A stretch of DNA of 64,000 bases from Macrotrachela quadricornifera (lineage: Eukaryota > Rotifera > Eurotatoria > Philodinida > Philodinidae), in the NCBI GenBank assembly GCA_022393335.1, contig JAJEKB010000313.1:105384-169383 (forward strand), read 5' to 3'. Shown here piece by piece: positions 1-12,800 of the stretch. Position numbers and translations under genes: made by a program. The notes under the pieces were generated by a model. That model was not told the DNA's origin. It made no database searches and saw only the letters and a list, made by a program, of their open reading frames with translations. Numbering within the stretch: position 1 is the first letter of the stretch; the number at the start of each line of letters is the position of its first letter.

Positions 1-175
1 TTTTTCTAGTTCATCCTTAATTTCTGTTCTTTTTTAACACTCAGTTTTTTTTTAATCATCAATATGACTGTTTGCTTATGTTGCTATTTGTTTCTCTATC
101 GATAAGTATTGTATGTTTATATTTCAGATGTAGGTATTGTAGTTACAAATAAATTTTCATATATGTATTTATATA
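1..175 (+). promoter_or_regulatory. 5' leader of the ankyrin gene with a splice acceptor
   Basis: A T-rich stretch ends in an AG acceptor at 126-127, leaving a 48-nt leader exon (128-175) before the start codon. The leader opens with a minimal upstream ORF, ATG followed directly by TAG (128-133). The acceptor may belong to a 5' UTR intron whose donor lies outside the window, or to a trans-spliced leader site. Confidence 0.45.
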
Positions 176-2876
176 ATGGCGATAAAACGTAAAGATTTTC
201 AAAAGACATCATCAATTATACTTGAATTTTTGCTCAAATTACCAGATGAAGAAACAAGTTCACGTTTACGTGATACACTTTTACATGGTCTTCATTTTCT
301 TCAACAATATTATTTAATATTACAAAAACGTGATAAAGAACAAAAACCATTACAATGGACAATTGAACGTGGTTTAAGTCCATTAACACCATTTCGTGAA
401 GCACCCGATAAATTTGAATGGCCATGGATTGATGTTGAATCAAATAAAGTTAAACAGACAATACCAAAACATTCATTAAATAATTTTGTTAATTTATCAC
501 CAATTATTGTTGCTGTACGTGAAGGTGATTTACGCTATGTTAAAGAATTATTAAATTCTGAACCAGAATTAATTGATCGTGTTGATTCATTTGGACGAGA
601 TTTATTAACTTATGCTGTACAATATCAACAAATAAATATTTTACGTTATTTATTACTTGAATGTAAACCATCAGCAAATATTAATGTTCAAGCTAATGAT
701 GGTTCAACATGTTTACATCGAGCATGTTATAGTGATGATGGACAACAATGTAATATTGATATAGTACGACTTTTATTAGAAAATAATGCTGATGTTTCTA
801 AACAAGATGTACATTTACGATCACCATTACATTGGGCTGTTTTAGCTGAAAATATTGATTGTTTAAAAATCTTAATTGAATATAATGCTGATATACATAT
901 AAAAGATGCTGATGGAATGACACCAGCTATGTGGGCTTGTCATCTTGATCGTTATGATCATTTTAAAGTATAATATTGTTATTTTATATCATATATGTAT
1001 TTTTTTAAAAAATAAAAAATATTTTTATTTAGGAATTATCTCGTTATATGAATGATACAATAGAACAAGATGATGATGGTCGTACATGGATTCATCATAG
1101 TGTACATAAAAGTGAATCATTAAAATGTTTAAAATCTTTATTATCATCTGAAACATTGCAGTTACGTGATAATGAAGGACGAACATGTTTACATGTTGCT
1201 GCTGAACAAGGTTCAGTTCATGCATGTCGATTAATCTTTGAAATGAGTGAACAACTTAATGATCATTCTTATGTACATGATGGTGATAAATATCGTCAAA
1301 CACCACTTCATTTAGCAACGAAAAATGGTCATGCACGTGTATTAAAAGAATTATTAGATCATGGTGCTGATCCACATCTTAAAGGTATATAAATTTATTT
1401 ATTTATTCATAATATATATTAATTTTTTTTACAAATATAGATATTCATGGTATATCAGCATTTGATTATGCACAGAATCGTGGTCTTTATTTTTGTCGAA
1501 GTGTTTTTGAAGTTTATTTACGTGATAAACGTTCAAATAGTTTTGATGATCAATTATCAACAACACGTAGTCTTAATAGTACTAATAAAAATAATACAAT
1601 GAAAATGAATGGATTTGATTTAACACCAACGCCACCAGTTAATGGACATGCAAAATTTGTTCGTCATAATAATCGTCGATCTTTAACAAACTCATTACCA
1701 CAACCAAATCGTTCATCACCAACTCTATCGAATGAACAATTTTCTCGTACAACAAATTATCCAAATAGTTCATCAATTATATCAAATCGAGCTGATGATG
1801 ATGAAGATAATGATGAAATTAATCGACAACGTTATCGGCCACCATCATCAACAGGAAGTACTTCAGTTATTGGACCACCTGTTAAACCTCGAAAAAGTTC
1901 GACAACACCAAATAGTTCACTTATTAATACATCAAAATTACACAAAAGTCATCATCATCATCATCATCATCATGTTGTTGTTACATCAACTCATTCAGAT
2001 GTTGATGACGATGATGAACCAAATAGTCTTGAAGGTCATGGTGGTCATAGTGATTTTGATGATGATCAATCACCAAGACCTGAAAGACCAAATTCTCGTC
2101 TTTCATTACGTAATAATGATGATCGAATGCAACAACAACAACAACAACAACAATATCAATCAAATGTTCCTCTTCGTCGACCACATTATAAACAACCGAA
2201 ACATGTTAATCGACATTCAATGTATGATGATTATCGTTATCTTGATGAACAACAACAACAATCATCATCTCATGCCAAATCAAAACAACAAAATCGTTCA
2301 ACAGTAAATAAAGAATTTCCACATCCATCATCAAATCGTATTGGGTCAGGTGGTGGAAATCAATGCGCAACTAATCGACTTAAATCTGGTTCAAAATCAA
2401 GTTCAACTGAATCTATTCCTACACTTGATTTAACCGTTGCTGGTCAAAAAGTATTTCGAAACAAACAACAATCTGATATACATCTTTCAAATTCATTACC
2501 ACCAGCAAATGCTATGCGGCCACCAAGTGGTCGTCTTAAACCAATTAGTAGTGCAAAATCAATATCATCTTATACCGATGAATTATCTCCAATGTCAACA
2601 AAAACATTAGAAGACGTTACTAATAATGTTAAACAAATATCATCGTTATCATCAAAAACCCATATGTATAAAAAGAAACTTGCACCATTAAATAATAGTA
2701 ATGATATAATGAACAAAAAAAATTCGTATCGGTCATCAATTGATCAACAACCATATATAATTGATGATGTACCTTCAGACAGGTCAGAAGAAACAAGTGG
2801 TGGGACGAGTACAGGAGGAGGAGGACGAGATATGAGATCATCAAGCGGAAATGATAAACGCTCAAAATATCATTGA
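176..2876 (+). CDS. Ankyrin-repeat protein with long low-complexity tail
   Basis: Three exons (176-967, 1033-1384, 1441-2876) join in phase to an 859-residue protein. An N-terminal helical segment (about residues 1-105) precedes roughly eight ankyrin repeats (about 107-410), recognisable by motifs such as SPLHWAVLAENIDCLKILIE, GRTCLHVAAEQGS and TPLHLATKNGHARVLKELLD. The remaining ~450 residues are Ser/Asn-rich and disordered, with an eight-His run, a Gln run and acidic patches. No catalytic domain, signal peptide or membrane segment is visible. Repeat content and layout resemble inversin/ANKRD55-type proteins, some of which act at cilia, but the match is not specific enough to name an orthologue. 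The role is probably that of a protein-interaction scaffold in the cytoplasm. RASGEF1 follows on the same strand 291 bp downstream. Start chosen as the first ATG of the open frame; the internal exon phases (0, then 1) are unambiguous. Confidence 0.85.
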
Positions 2877-3167
2877 CATATATTCATTCTTTTTTCTTTT
2901 TGATTTTCTTTATTACAAAAAAAATTCCGTCCAAATTTTTTTAATAATAAAATAATGCTTCTTTTTTGTGTATATATATTTTTTATATAACAGAAAAAAA
3001 CAAACCAATAATAAGTGAATGAAATAATTGTTTTCATTATTTTTTTTTCCTTTTTCTTTCTTTGTATGAACTTTGTTTTTTTATAAAACAAACGAATAAT
3101 AACAATTAACTACAACAAAATAAAATTTTATCTTGTTTTTTCTTTTTTCTTTTTCTCATAGTGTATT
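2877..3167 (+). promoter_or_regulatory. Intercistronic spacer with T-rich acceptor before RASGEF1
   Basis: Only 291 bp separate the ankyrin stop codon from the next ATG. The spacer ends in a strong pyrimidine tract and an AG acceptor (3160-3161), leaving a 6-nt leader before ATG. It must therefore hold the upstream 3' UTR plus either a promoter with a 5' UTR intron or a trans-splice site of an operon. Confidence 0.4.
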
Positions 3168-6100
3168 ATGAATGGTTATATATACAGTCATGATCCATCA
3201 AACGAATGTTATACTTGTGATGATCCAGTTTATCGCAATAATTATTCATCTAATTCTATATTAAATACCCCAAAGATATATTTTCGTCATTCATATTCAC
3301 CATGTAATCAAGAAAATCTTTCTTCATCACAAATTAAACAAACAAATTCAGTTAATCAACAATATTTATGTATGGATAATTTTCAACCAAAACAACGATT
3401 AAATATTAAAAAGTACAATTTTGAAAATACTATATCATCATCATCATCATCATCGAAAGCATATTATGATCGTATACACTCACAAGTTCGTTCAAATATA
3501 TCCGTTCCTTCACCAATATTAGAAGTACATAAATTAGATAAAAAAAATCACTTTATTTTGTTTTTGCTTTTCTTTTATAGTCCTCGACACCTAGTCGAAC
3601 ACCAATAATTGATGATTTTCCTCTAAATTTATTAGGAAATGATGGAGATTTACCACTTGATTATCCTCATTACACAATAGATTCGCTTATTCAACGATTA
3701 GTTCCTAGTGTTACTTATATACCAAAGGTTTCAATTTTTTTCTGCATATACAATATTAATATTATAAATAAGCTTTTTTTGTTACTAGCTAACGAAAGAC
3801 AAATTCTTTAATTATGAATGACTAAATTTGAAAAAAAAAACTTACATTTCATATTTTTAATTCCATATTAAAATTTTAAATAATCTTTCTTTTTCAGCAA
3901 TCATTTATTTATCCAATGCTTATGTGTTCAAGAACACACATTCGACCAAGTTTATTACTTAATAAATTAGCTTATTTCACAATGAATTCAATAAAATATT
4001 CGACTCGTGTATGTAGAAGAATAAAAATGAAAAAAAAAGTTTTATTTTTAAATTATATTTTTTCTAGGATCAAAGTATTCGAATAATGCGTAATTTTCTT
4101 TATGTTTTATCACAATGGACACGTACTTTTCCATATGATTTTCGTAATACTGAAATAACAACACAATTAGATGGAATTTTAAGAAAACTTAATTCTTACG
4201 AACCAAGTATTCAATCAGATATAGATTACTTACGTAAAAAACTAAACTCAAAAGTAAATTAAAATAGAAAAATTTTCTAATAAATCTTTTTTTTGTTTTA
4301 TCTATTTATTTAGTTAAAAGCATTAGAAAATTATGAAGAATATATTCGACAATTAAATAAAAAAGCATTAAATAAATTTAATCATACGACATTATTTGTA
4401 AAAATAATATTTTTTTCTTTATTAAATTAAAATATTTTTTCTTCCTAGACTGATATTATAAATGAATGTCCAACATCATTATTATTTGCTCAACAATTAA
4501 CTTATATTGAACTGGTATTAATTTATCCTAATATAACTTTATGCAGCGCATATACATAGGAGAATATATTTTAACTAGAAAACTTGAGTAACATCAAACT
4601 AAATTCTTTTAGTATCAACACGACTTTGATCAATTAAAGTTTTTCATTGATTATTTTCATCTAGTTATATAATTTGTCTTAGACTGGTTAGTAAAGAAGA
4701 TTAAGAGTAATACTGTTATAGTTGGTCACTGTCATATCGATCATAGTCTTTTTCTATTAATTTTCAGGCATGTTACAATGCATTTGACAATAGTTTATTA
4801 ATAACATTGATGATCAATAGTATTTTTGTTGATCATAACAGGATTCATAATGTCATTTTTTTCTTTAACCTATATCTCAAAATAAAAATGTTTTTGGATT
4901 TATGCATCTGTTACCTTTGAAGTAACATGCTTTACATATGATCGGCACTATAAATCATATTTAATTATTCTTTATATAGTTGATCTTGGTGCATCATGAA
5001 ATTTAATCAATTGTTTTGCTAATGTTTTCCTTTTTGACATGAAAAGAATGATGATTCACGTAGTAGTGAATCAATCATAAGTTTTCAGCTGTAATCTATA
5101 CATGTTTCCAAATATAGTGTAACTGATTCTTTGAACATTTTGATTCATTTATATATCATTGATTTTTCAATTTTACGAAAATTCTCTATTCAATACGTTA
5201 AGAATAAAATCTTTGAAACAGACTTCATTTATTAATTTTATATTTTTTCATAGGATAGATTAAAACCAATTGGTGCTGAAGAATTCATACAATATTTTAT
5301 AATGAAATTAGCATCAGAAGAAGCACGAGCACATCCAAATAGAACAAATACTAATGAAACAATAGCATCAAATAATGATATATTAGATGCAGTTCATGAT
5401 ACAAAATTAACACATTGTCTTGAAACTTATATACAATGGTTTAATCGTTTAACTTTTTTTATTACAACAGAAATTGTTAAACATACACAAAGACGTTTAC
5501 GTATACGACTTATTAATTATTTTATTGATACTGCTTATGAATGTTTACGTTTACAAAATTTTAATTCAATGATTGGAATAATTGGTAAATGAATTTATAT
5601 TAGAAGTAAAATAATTCATTTATAGACAAGAAATTTCTGCAAAACGATTCTTCTTAAGTATTCTATAGTATATATCAGAACAACTCTATTGATTTATTTG
5701 TAAATTCAAAAGGTAGCCTATATCTTTCAAAACAATAACTTATATTAATCAATGATTTTAAGATATGAAATTTTGTTGTTACATATAAAATTTGATATTT
5801 TATCATTATTTTAGGTGGTTTAAATATGCAACCAGTTAAACGTCTAAAAAAAACGGTAAATAGATATAGATATATATTTTTTTTTCTTATTTTAAATAAA
5901 AATATTTTTAGTGGGAAAAAATTCAATTAAATAGATTTCAACAACTTGAAAACTATACAAATGTATCAAAAAATTTTTCGAATTATCGTCATATATTTAA
6001 AACAGCTATGGATGATGCTAGAACACATAATTGGAAAACAGATAAAATAGTTATACCATTTACTAGTATTATTGTACAAGATGTTTATTATATAAAAACT

Positions 6101-6730
6101 CATAGTAAAGATTATACAATAGAAGGTGGTATTAATTTAAAGGTTTATTTTTTCTTTCGTTTTATATTTAATAAATAAAACATTTAAATTTTCGTATAGA
6201 AATATTATTCAATAGCAAATTTTATTTCAGAAGAATTTGTGCAATGTAAACAGAGTAAAGTATGTAATATATTTTCAAATAAAATCTATAGTTTTGGAAT
6301 ATTCTTTAATTATTTTTTATTTTATTAAAAAAAATCGTATTTGCTATTCTATTACAGAAGATTAATGATTTTTTCAAAGTTTTAGGAATGATGATAAAGC
6401 AAATAAAGCATTTACTTAGATTATAATAACATCCTAACTAATTTAGATGAATTCCTGGATGTTTTCTATTAAAATATAATGAAAAATATATAAATAATAA
6501 ATATTTCAAGTTTTAATATTTATTTTAGTGTTCATTTGAACGAAATGATGTAATTATTAATTATATAATTACATCACCAACATATAATGAAGATTGTAAG
6601 ATGAATATATTTTGAATATTAATTATTTTTAAAATATATTTATTTAATTTTAGCTTTAATGCTTGCTTCATTTGAATGTGAACCACCAAAGACACAGAAT
6701 GAAAAAGAAAAATGGACTATACTTCAGTAA
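3168..6730 (+). CDS. RASGEF1: RASGEF1-family Ras guanine-nucleotide exchange factor
   Basis: Twelve exons (3168-3524, 3581-3727, 3898-4008, 4068-4253, 4314-4397, 4449-4514, 5254-5584, 5815-5855, 5912-6142, 6200-6259, 6529-6595, 6654-6730) give 585 residues, all junctions in phase. After a ~120-residue Ser/Asn-rich N terminus not present in vertebrate RASGEF1 come a RasGEF_N domain (about 125-310, including SLIQRLVPSVTYIP and RTFPYDFRNTE) and a catalytic CDC25-type RasGEF domain (about 320-570, including SLLFAQQLTYIEL, YIQWFNRLTFFITTEI, FNSMIGIIGGLNMQPVKRLK and KIVIPFTSIIVQDVYY). The C-terminal SLMLASFECEPP segment is the RASGEF1A/B/C family ending. It should load GTP on Ras/Rap-type GTPases in the cytosol. 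Which of the three vertebrate paralogues is closest cannot be told. One intron (4515-5253, 739 bp) is far longer than the rest. Possible co-transcription with the ankyrin gene upstream. Confidence 0.93.
4515..5253 (+). other. Long intron of RASGEF1
   Basis: 739 bp against 50-230 bp for most other introns of the gene. I see no exon or conserved element in it, only short inverted repeats such as GATTCAC-6 nt-GTGAATC near 5052-5071. Confidence 0.6.
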
Positions 6731-7630
6731 GATAAGATAAAATAGATTTTATTAATCATATTAAATTTCATATTTTCTTTCTTTTTGCTTTTTTTTTGTT
6801 ATTTAGAACATCAGTGAATAAATCATAGTGAAAATTTTATATTTAGTCGTTCTATTTTGAATAAAAATCAGATGTTTTTTGTTTTTGTTATTTTAAACTC
6901 TTATTCATCTTTTCCAATATTTGCAATATTTTATTCTCAATATTGTTTTGACGAGAAAAAAACCCAATTTTTTATTTGTCAATTTTCTTTTCATGTGTGT
7001 AGTCACGAAGAAAACAAGCGACTTCGTTTTTTTTTCTTTTTTCGTTCTGGATTTAGATATTTTATTTCTTGTGTATACTGGCAATTTGCTCAAATGACAA
7101 CCTAAATTCTTATATACATGTATACCTTAGTCTATATAAGTCTCTCTTTTTTCGTTTCTCCTATTTTTTTGTCGTTATTGCTCGAATACTCTCCATACAG
7201 CATTATTCTTTTTTTTTTTTTGTAAGCAGGCTAGTATTACTTATGTGCACACCAAAAGTGAATTTGCTATTCCATCTCGTTTTTTTCTTTTGTAAGCACT
7301 GTGTTCTCTATTCAATAAATGTATTCGAATCAAGGAACAATAGAAGCGATTATTATTCTGTCTTATTCGTTCTTTTTAAATACATGTCAATGTATGTATT
7401 AATCATTTGTCGAATTAAATTAAATGTTTAGGAACAATCATATGGTGGTCTTTTCATGTATAATGTACTGTTGACGAAAATGATGACGACCTATTGTGTC
7501 GAAAGAACGAGATCAAACCATTTCTTTTTCATTCTCACAATATGAATATACATTAGCATAAAAAAATAATCGTTTTGAACCATAACGATTAAGAGAAAAA
7601 GAAAGAGAGAGAGAGAAAGAGAGAAGTTGT

Positions 7631-7663
<33 letters not shown>

Positions 7664-8117
7664 AGAAGGATCAGGTATATGTATATATATTTACATATTA
7701 CCACTGTAAAATAGTAGAAGACACCTAGTGTGATCAACAACAGATGAGAGGTAGGTTTTTTTTTCTTTAAGATTATATTTGATGTTTGCTGATGTTAATG
7801 TAGAAAAAATGATGATGACGAAGAAGTAAAAGAGAACTAGAAGAAAATGTAAGACATATTTCAATATTCTTCCTTACCTTTATTACATGATGATGGTTCT
7901 CTCCTGCTGTGTTTAACTCTTTCATTTCATCCATACTCTTTCATTTATTTCAACAAATAGAATAAAATCTTTTGCATTCGTATATTCATATAATAATTTT
8001 ACCATCAACTCGAATATATTTGTAAGCACCATCACTATTATTTCTTAGCTATATTCTTTTTAAATAGGTGTGAAAAATTTCAATAGATATTATTTCTTTT
8101 TTTTTTTTATTGATATA
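6731..8117. other. Non-coding stretch, RASGEF1 3' end to miR-9
   Basis: T-rich sequence with several chance open frames lacking any protein character. It holds a GA-rich tract (about 7593-7625) and an (AT)n microsatellite (about 7637-7663). It may include the RASGEF1 3' UTR and the upstream part of the miR-9 primary transcript. Confidence 0.5.
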
Positions 8118-8206
8118 GTTGGCCGAGTTGCCTCTTTGGTATTCAATCTCTATGACTGTTTATTATAATCTCATAAAGCTTGAATACCGGAGGATGACTC
8201 GAACAA
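8118..8206 (+). ncRNA. mir-9: miR-9/miR-79 precursor hairpin
   Basis: The stretch folds into a long imperfect hairpin with a ~17-nt terminal loop. The 5' arm (8133-8155) begins TCTTTGGTATTC, with the miR-9 seed CTTTGG; the 3' arm (8173-8194) begins ATAAAGCTTGAATACC, with the miR-79/miR-9* seed TAAAGC. The two arms pair with the offset expected of a Dicer duplex, and the lower stem extends through CGAGT/ACTCG. The 5' product resembles insect miR-9c more than miR-9a in positions 7-12. miR-9 is a bilaterian family that in other animals acts in neural and sensory differentiation, through the 5p arm in vertebrates and flies and the 3p arm (miR-79) in nematodes. It lies in non-coding DNA between convergent genes and could be released from an independent transcript or from an extended RASGEF1 3' UTR. 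Arm usage cannot be decided from sequence. Confidence 0.87.
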
Positions 8207-8627
8207 AATGATGGTCATTATTGAAAAAAATAATTTCCTTATTTTCATTTCATTAGCCTAGTTTTTATAATTCAATTTTTTTCCTTTTTCTCAATATTTG
8301 ATTTTATAAGTACATAAATATAATTTTGTATTTTTTTTTATGCTTTTTTTCTTTGTTTGTTATATACACGTAAACGAACAAAACAAACGTGCAGATGGTA
8401 ATGTAATAGGAGACGAATTTCAGAAACAAATATAAAGGGAGAGAAGATTTGCTCTTTAGATAAATATATATATATATTTTTCTAATGTTTTCCTGTACTT
8501 CCACTTCTTTATTATTTTCTCTCTCTCTCACATGATGATGACGCCTTTGGATTTAAAGAATGGTTGGGTCAAAAGATTCTTTTAAACATCGATTTGTTGA
8601 GTGTAATGATGATGATAATAATAATTC
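8207..8627. other. Non-coding stretch between miR-9 and the secreted-protein gene
   Basis: AT-rich, with a CT-rich tract (8517-8530) and ATG/GAT-rich microsatellite-like sequence near 8605-8622. It probably contains the 3' UTR of the minus-strand gene that ends at 8628. No other gene seen. Confidence 0.5.
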
Positions 8628-9815
8628 TTATATTTGCTTATTGTTCCGTTGTTGATCAACAATCGATTCAATGTCAGACAGTTTGGATACTGATGATGAC
8701 ACGAACGAAGGATTAATATTAGGTGTATTAGAATGTGTTATTGATGATGATAAAGGAGATGATGATTCTGATGATGGCCAAGAGAATGATGTCGAATAAG
8801 ACTGAACATGTCGACAATAGTCTAAATCAGGATGATATTTGCAAAGATGTTCAATTTCAGGATATCGCTAAAAAACCGAAATAAATTGAAAAGAAAAAAT
8901 AATATGTATATATAATAATTATAATATATCCTACTCCTTCTTGTACTTCTGGTAATGTTTCATTGCAAAATTGTTTCATATCAACTGAACTTTCCTCTAT
9001 CTTTGCTAGACATATTTGCATAATCAATTTTTGTCTGAGCTAAAAACAAATTATATTTATATAGGATTTTTTTAATAGTTTCAATATACATACGTCAGTC
9101 TCCATGTCTATCTCTTGTCCTTTTTGATACAATGTTTTATCTTCATTGAGACTTCGTGCAAATCGACGATAAATAAATCTCTATAATATATGTATATAAA
9201 TAATAATAGATTTTTGAAGATAATAAAACTACCTTAGTTCCAGCATTCTGATGAATAATCATGTATCGGTTGATATTGTTACAATAACTCGTTCCGGCAC
9301 CGATTATTTTGCAATAATAGATCAGAAATGGAAAATTCTAAATAAAAGACAACAAAATGTGACCGGAACAGCATATATTAACATAAAATCACTAGTCTCA
9401 TACATCATGTCTGAGGACTACTAATTAATACTACTACTATCACTGATTATTATGTATATTTTTTGCAAAGAAAACTAAAAATTTCTTTAATATTACTTAC
9501 ACCCGTAAGTGCCGACTGTAATGTTTGATCACAGAGGTTCTGGATAAGCATGTCGGTCTTGTCGGATGAACACGAACCAACAATGAAACTGGCTAACTAC
9601 ATAGACATAAATAAATTATTAATGAATATATTTCAAGTATATTTATATTTACATACATCATATTCGGTTAGTTCACGTTTTGAGAGACGATACTAAAAAT
9701 AAAATAAAATAAAAAATTATTAATTAAAATTTTTTAAAATATATACTTGTTGTGTTGGTTGAAAGCAAAAGGCGCCAATAGTCAATAACAATAGGGTGAA
9801 CATTTGAGATTTCAT
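8628..9815 (-). CDS. Small secreted cysteine-containing protein, unknown family
   Basis: Seven small exons on the minus strand (9747-9815, 9657-9692, 9501-9596, 9233-9337, 9094-9180, 8935-9039, 8628-8867) join, every junction in phase 0 with GT/AG ends, to 245 residues. No single exon is long enough to stand out, so the gene is easy to miss. Residues 1-18 (MKSQMFTLLLLTIGAFCF) are a clear signal peptide. The mature part has eight cysteines (GSC, NLC, YYC, SYC, QIC, QFC, HLC, DYC), suggesting disulphides, and looks helical. The last ~60 residues are Ser-rich and probably disordered. No transmembrane segment or GPI signal. I do not recognise the family. The all-phase-0 exon pattern, in-frame reading across six introns and cysteine content argue strongly that it is real. 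Transcription runs toward the miR-9 hairpin. Confidence 0.75.
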
Positions 9816-12800
9816 TGCAATGGCAAGATGTTAATAATGAGTAAATAATAATAATAATGATGGCAATGAAGAGGAAATCAAAATGAAAAAGGATGAAGAT
9901 GACCTGCAACAATAAACATATCAAATATAAAACACTAATGTCAATTGCTTATGTTAAATATAAAAGCGGAATCCGTTGTTCGCGACTGGTTTAGCGTGTT
10001 CAACTAACCAAGCGCATGACGATCATTTGTCATCTAACTTTTTTCTTCTCTTTTTTTTTCTTCTTTCTTCCTCAAAGACAGTTATAAGTTAGGATTGATT
10101 AGCTTGTTGATGACTTTTGAGAGGAAACTAGAATGATCATCATTGTCATTACAAGCACAGAACTTACCAATGAAACAAATAGTAAAAACAACAAGAGTCT
10201 ATAAAGAAGAGGGAAGAAAAAGACAAAACTGTATTTATATGTAAAATATATTGTATTCTATTTCTATCTAGTTTAACATTTTCTCGATTATTGATGTTCT
10301 TGTTAATGATGGTAAAGAATAATATATATATATATATACAATAGGAAAAAAGAAGAAAAATGAGAAAGAAAATGGAAAAAATATATACATGAATGCTTAT
10401 ATGCAATACATACTTGTCTATTCGACGAAGCGTTTGTCTTTAGTTGATAGAATAAGATAACGTATAGTATAAATTCAGGAAACTCATTAGTATAAAGTGA
10501 TCTTAGTAAAATAATATTTCACACATAGTATAAGATCTGTAAGAAGTAAGAAGAAAAAAAAAAAGAAAAGAAGAAATAGACACATTTTTTTGTCACGTAC
10601 ATTTTTATTCCTATATATGCTTGTTTCTTATTATCTCTTCTAATTCATTCAATAAAAAAAAAAACATGATTAGAAAATAACTAGTTAATTCTTTGCATGT
10701 TAAATATACCAATATCTAGTATAGATGAAAAGAATTAACAAAAAAGAAACGATAAAAAGATAAAGATCAAAACTAATTATATATTTAGTATTAATCACTA
10801 TTAACTCTCTAAATTGATTTCCTCCTCCGCAGACGCCTACATCAATCTAAATATAGTAAAGATCGTACGAGAAAACTCTTTCATTTATAATAATAATTAT
10901 GCGTAAACACAATAATATTTGTTTCAGTGATTACACTGTATTCTAGATCAGTATATATTATAGCTATCATTGAATGAAAAGAATTTAATAATATACTATT
11001 GTTACCTTCTGTTCTGTTATTTCATAGAAAAACGATAATTTCTAACTGATTTAAAAGAAAAACAAACTATTCAATGACGTTTAGTTTCTAGTTTTGTTTT
11101 CTATTTCGGACAAAAAATGATCGAGAAACAATATTGTTATATTTTAATTGAAGACAACAAAGGAAAACAAAAAATTCTTTCCTGTTTTTTTTTTTTCTAG
11201 TCACCATTTCATTCAATAGTAATAGACTACTATCACAGTTCGTATTATTAACATATTCTTTTAGAAAATAGTAAAAAACTTTGATCTTTAACTAATATAA
11301 CATTACCTTTTTTTCTCTATTGTAGAATTTTATATAACAGTCGTTTACTAATGGCAAGCCAATATTTCTGTATTATATATATTGCAATTTGATCTATGTT
11401 CTGACTAAATATTTATTATTGTTATATTTTTTTTTAAGAATGTGTATTAAGGGAAATAAGAAGAGTTGGTCATAAATAAAAATTATTATTAAATGAATTA
11501 GTACCCATAAGTCATGTTAATAATCATGGATTTTTTTTTTGATAGGAATCGCTTGAGAAAAATAATGAAAATTCTTAACTATTAAGATCAATATTATTTA
11601 TCAATAGGTCAAAACAAAACACTGAATAAATCTCGTGGGTTATCTAGTAAATTATAGATATAATTCTCAAAAGAATAACAAACATCAAAACTACTAGTAT
11701 TTTCTAGATAATATCTAGGTTTGAAGCAATTATCCCGAGAATCATACGCGTAAATGACGAATAAAAGAAAAAAACTAGTGATCTATAATTGAAAAAGTCA
11801 TGCTTCTATATATTGTAAACTTCCGTTTATTCATTCGGTATGTCTAATGTAAAGCTATTTATCTGTAAGGCTAGTAGTAAATTTTTTAAATTATATTTTC
11901 TGTTTTTATATTAATAGATGCAAAATCTTCCAGAAAATAGAAAAAAAAAATACGGATAAAAAATTCATTGGTTCATTTACGTTATTATAGATATTAACAT
12001 AAAATAAATTCATATATAAATAATAAAAGAAAAGTTAAGGATGCATTCTCAATAAAAAAAAAACATAACTATAAAGGTTATTCCAATTTTTCATTTGAAA
12101 TAGTAGATTTATTATATGCATGATTTATGAGTAATTTGAACATTCACGTACATTACTAATTGAAATCATTGTCATCATCATCTTTATGCGTGCTTCAATG
12201 AATGTTTGATTATGCACGCTAACATATAATACTTACTAAGCTGCTTCGAAAAAATCTTGTTATATAAAAAAAAAAAGATTACCTTGATTAATATGATAGA
12301 ATAAAAACTACTTTTATCCTATATATTATAGAAAACGTTATGTTCGTGATTTTATACGATATTTATGAAGATATTTTTAAAAATGTTTCTTTTTTTTTTA
12401 ACTTCTAGTACGTCACCACAGACATAACAATATACTTGAATGCTTAAATTAATTATAATGACGAAAATAAAAATAAAAAATTGCTAAATCTGGACTTCTT
12501 CTGTTGTACAAGCAGGCTAATTTCGCAGTATTTTTTTTAATTATAATAGGATAAAAAAAGCAATTATACAATTGTTATCAAATATGAAAATAATTTTTAC
12601 TTCTATATTTGTATTATTTGTACTTATTATGATAGAGAATATTATTTAAGGTCAAGTTTTTTATTAAATAAAAAAAGAAATAATTCTTATGCTATACAAA
12701 AATAAATATTATGATGAGATAAAACCAAAAATAATTTACTAAAAAAAGCTTACTTCTATTTAATGAGGCATTTTTTTAGAAATAATTATTCAATAGAATA

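Noticed and set aside
1732..2307. 191-codon second frame inside the ankyrin gene tail
   Set aside because: Out-of-frame reading of His/Gln/Asp repeats; the frame continuing from the ankyrin exons is longer and spliced in phase.
7069..7431. 120-codon open frame
   Set aside because: Composition follows the T-rich DNA (Phe/Leu/Ser runs), no motif, and it lies in the RASGEF1 3' region.
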